Shown here: positions 62,241 to 64,000 of the stretch, one piece after another
Layout: every line of letters begins with the position of its first letter
Position numbering within the stretch: position 1 is the first letter of the stretch
NCBI RefSeq assembly: GCF_034140825.1
Contig: NC_089037.1
Location: 21,901,501-21,965,500 of the forward strand
DNA length: 64,000 bases
Source: Oryza sativa Japonica Group
Lineage: Eukaryota > Streptophyta > Magnoliopsida > Poales > Poaceae
Reading direction: 5' to 3'
Made by a program: the position numbers and the translations under genes
Notes under the pieces: model-generated
Told to the model about the DNA's origin: nothing
What the model saw: only the letters and a program-made list of their open reading frames with translations
Databases searched by the model: none

Positions 62241-62376
62241 CTTCTTCTTCGCCGCCGCCGTCGCCGCCGCAGCCGCTCTCTCGCCGCCGCCGCCGTTCCC
62301 CCAAATCAACAAGGGAAACCAAATGCGAGGAATTTCGAAGGCAAAAAAAAAAATGAAATGCGAGGTATTTGCTCGG

Positions 62377-62397
62377 TTTCCCGCTTCGTTTTCCCGC
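62377..62397 (+). promoter_or_regulatory. Two E2F sites upstream of NUF2
   Basis: TTTCCCGC occurs twice (62377-62384 and 62390-62397), 13 bp apart start to start, both matching the E2F consensus TTTSSCGC, about 140-160 bp above the ATG. Nearby GGGCCCA and AGCCCA (about 62448-62462) are site II-like. Confidence 0.65.
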
Positions 62398-62589
62398 TTT
62401 GCGGAAGCGGAAAACTCGAGAGCAGATGCGGCGCTTGGGGAGAGTTCTGGGCCCAAAGCCCATACTCGTGTCTAATCTTCTCGATAAAATTTGGCCCAGC
62501 CCAAGGTGAGGCAGCCAGTTTCCACTTTCCAGCCCGGGCATCGTGTAGATTGGACCAGCCCACCGAAGCAAAGGGCATGTTCTGATTGT

Positions 62590-63200
62590 AGCCAAAATAA
62601 ACCTTATCAAATTTGGTAAGTTGGTAATATTATCAAAAATGTTTTTTGAATGAAGTACTACCAAACATTGGCCCAGTAGTGTATTTTATAAAAGCCAAAA
62701 AATATTTATAGGAAAAAAGAAAAATTACAAAAGGCTACGGCCTCCCATGAAAACTATAAAGTTTGTAACCAATTAGAAACCAAACCAGTTGTCTAAGCTC
62801 ATCATTCATTCTATACATATGTAGAAGAATCTCATGCTTAAAAAAATTCTACCAGCTGTCAAAAGAAGGATCTATATTCTGGAAAATCTTTCCATTCCTC
62901 TGCTTCCAAATATGCCAACATGCAATGAAACAAATCTCCAAGAATCCTTTTTTTCCGAAATCTCAATCTCGCTAGCACCAGCATCTGAAAGAATTCCAGA
63001 GAAGTGTTCCAAGCTATTCCTAGCTTCTGCCAACATTTTCTGCTAAAAGGGCATTGAAAGAACAGGTGAATATTATCAAAATTTTGGTAAGATTTCTTAT
63101 GTATTTACCAAATTTGGCAACAAAATAACTGTAGACATTTTTTTGGCAACTTTACCAAAAAAAAATTGTATGGTTGATAATGGCATCAATCTAAACAGCC
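62590..63200. mobile_element. AT-rich MITE-like DNA around a LINE fragment
   Basis: TATCAAATTTGGTAAG and TTGGTAATATTATCAAAA on the left and similar CCAAATTTGGCAAC and TTTACCAAA on the right (63105-63160) look like partly inverted ends interrupted by the LINE piece. Limits are approximate. Confidence 0.3.
62720..63065 (-). mobile_element. LINE ORF2 fragment (zinc-binding RT C-terminal region)
   Basis: Minus-strand frames read FFQCPFSRKCWQKLGIAW, followed in a shifted frame by ACWHIWKQRNGKIF. This resembles the zf-RVT region of plant non-LTR retrotransposons, with CPFSxxCW and HxWKxRN motifs. It is a short, frame-shifted relic. Different in position and part from the LINE tail near 3.7-4.0 kb. 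Confidence 0.55.
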
Positions 63201-64000
63201 CCAAAATCTTAAGAAATTTTCTTGAATTTAAGGATTTTTGAATCTGTCCATTTTAGCTCGGAATTTCTCGATCCAAGTCAAGCGGATACCACCAGGTCCA
63301 TACTCAATAGGGAATCGTGGAGTTGAAGCCCTATCAAATAGATCTTTTATAATGCTAACGATCTCATCGCCCATCTCTCCAGAACTAGCAAAGGTTGAGA
63401 TTTTTTTGCTGAGTCATATATTTGTTTGAAATTTCATTGGACTCGAGCAAAGGTAGTGATGGATGTTCTCATCACCTTTGAGGAACATTGGCTCATCGAA
63501 GTCTTATAAGCGGTCGATGCTCAATCTGATTGAAGCCCTCAACATGGTTTTACTGCTGCAATGGTAGGAAATGGAAGACATATCTAAAATCTAGCCTACC
63601 CTAAGAAGTCAAGGAACTAGATGGCAACCATGAGATTGGTGCTTAAGTTGGAACCCGAAAGAGGAGTTTGAGAACAAGAAGATCTACGAGTCTGGCAAGA
63701 TGTAAGAGAAAAAAAATGCACATATGAAAGGAGATGATAGATACCATTCTTTACCTTGTTCCACATAAGGGCAACATGGATCAATACAAAGCCGCGGATG
63801 AATTGTTGTGGAGCAATATCGTCATTGAAATACACCATGTCCTATTCGTCGCAAGATATGTAGTCACCATTGATGTGCAATCACACAAGAAATCACGAAA
63901 TCCGGGAAGCCAGAGCTTTGAGCGTGATAGATCCAAGCATCCGTCCTGGCCAACCACCGATGATGCCAAATTCGTCGCTTACAAGACTAGCCACTGCTAG
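63201..64000. other. Unidentified, repeat-like DNA at the window end
   Basis: On the minus strand 63420-63230 reads openly with EMGDEIVSIIKDLFDRA and FPIEYGPGGIRLTWIEKF, which looks protein-coding but is not a family I can name. 63600-64000 has open frames on both strands without recognisable motifs. It may be part of a transposon continuing beyond the window. Confidence 0.3.

Noticed and set aside
63734-64000. 88-codon plus-strand frame at the right edge
   Set aside because: A competing minus-strand frame overlaps it, no motif is recognisable, and it may be cut by the window.

Overview
The window is nuclear DNA of a grass and almost certainly rice (Oryza sativa). Evidence is the intron-rich plant genes, the dense rice-type MITEs with CTCCCTCCG ends, long-TIR Mutator-like elements, Helitrons, and a gene order that I recognise from memory as the long arm of chromosome 3. 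That order is a HAK potassium transporter, then ACBP3, RPL13, a PUT/LAT polyamine transporter, RPS3 and NUF2. There are no bacterial-type operons; every gene is a separate transcription unit. Exon coordinates below were read from GT-AG borders and checked for codon phase. They were not tested against transcripts.

Layout. 1-5.1 kb: the 3' part of a Sirevirus-type copia retrotransposon, and an inverted solo LTR of the same family beyond a LINE tail. 6.1-7.7 kb: a Pack-MULE carrying pieces of a DLT/SCL28-like GRAS gene, followed by a small MULE MITE. 8.37-16.62 kb: a Helitron on the minus strand, into which a 4.6-kb MULE has inserted; the MULE carries a FAR1-type transposase gene (850 codons in four exons). 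17-21.3 kb: a ten-exon HAK/KUP transporter of 799 aa, best match HAK21. 22.7-34.6 kb: a transposon-rich stretch with Pack-MULE-like elements, a CACTA-like remnant, an AT-rich palindromic array and a second Helitron. 34.9-36.9 kb: an RPN6 (26S proteasome lid) gene with a single-base frameshift. 39.2-40.9 kb: ACBP3, whose last 62 codons lie inside a MITE. 43-44.6 kb: RPL13. 45.5-49.3 kb: nested hAT, Tourist, Stowaway and Pack-MULE elements. 49.8-52.9 kb: polyamine transporter. 54.2-56.2 kb: RPS3, with two H/ACA-snoRNA-like repeats in intron 2. 58.7-62.2 kb: the kinetochore gene NUF2 with twin E2F sites. 62.6-64 kb: a LINE fragment and unidentified repeat-like DNA.

The host genes mostly do housekeeping work: translation (RPL13, RPS3), protein turnover (RPN6), lipid-ester transport (ACBP3), ion and polyamine transport (HAK, PUT) and chromosome segregation (NUF2). 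They share no pathway. The two ribosomal genes share a promoter style (telo-box plus TGGGCY site II motifs), and NUF2 carries S/G2-M type E2F sites. Much of the remaining DNA can be assigned to transposons by end repeats and target-site duplications.

The items most worth following up are the MITE-made C-terminus of ACBP3, the snoRNA-like pair in the RPS3 intron, the MULE-in-Helitron nest, and the RPN6 frameshift.
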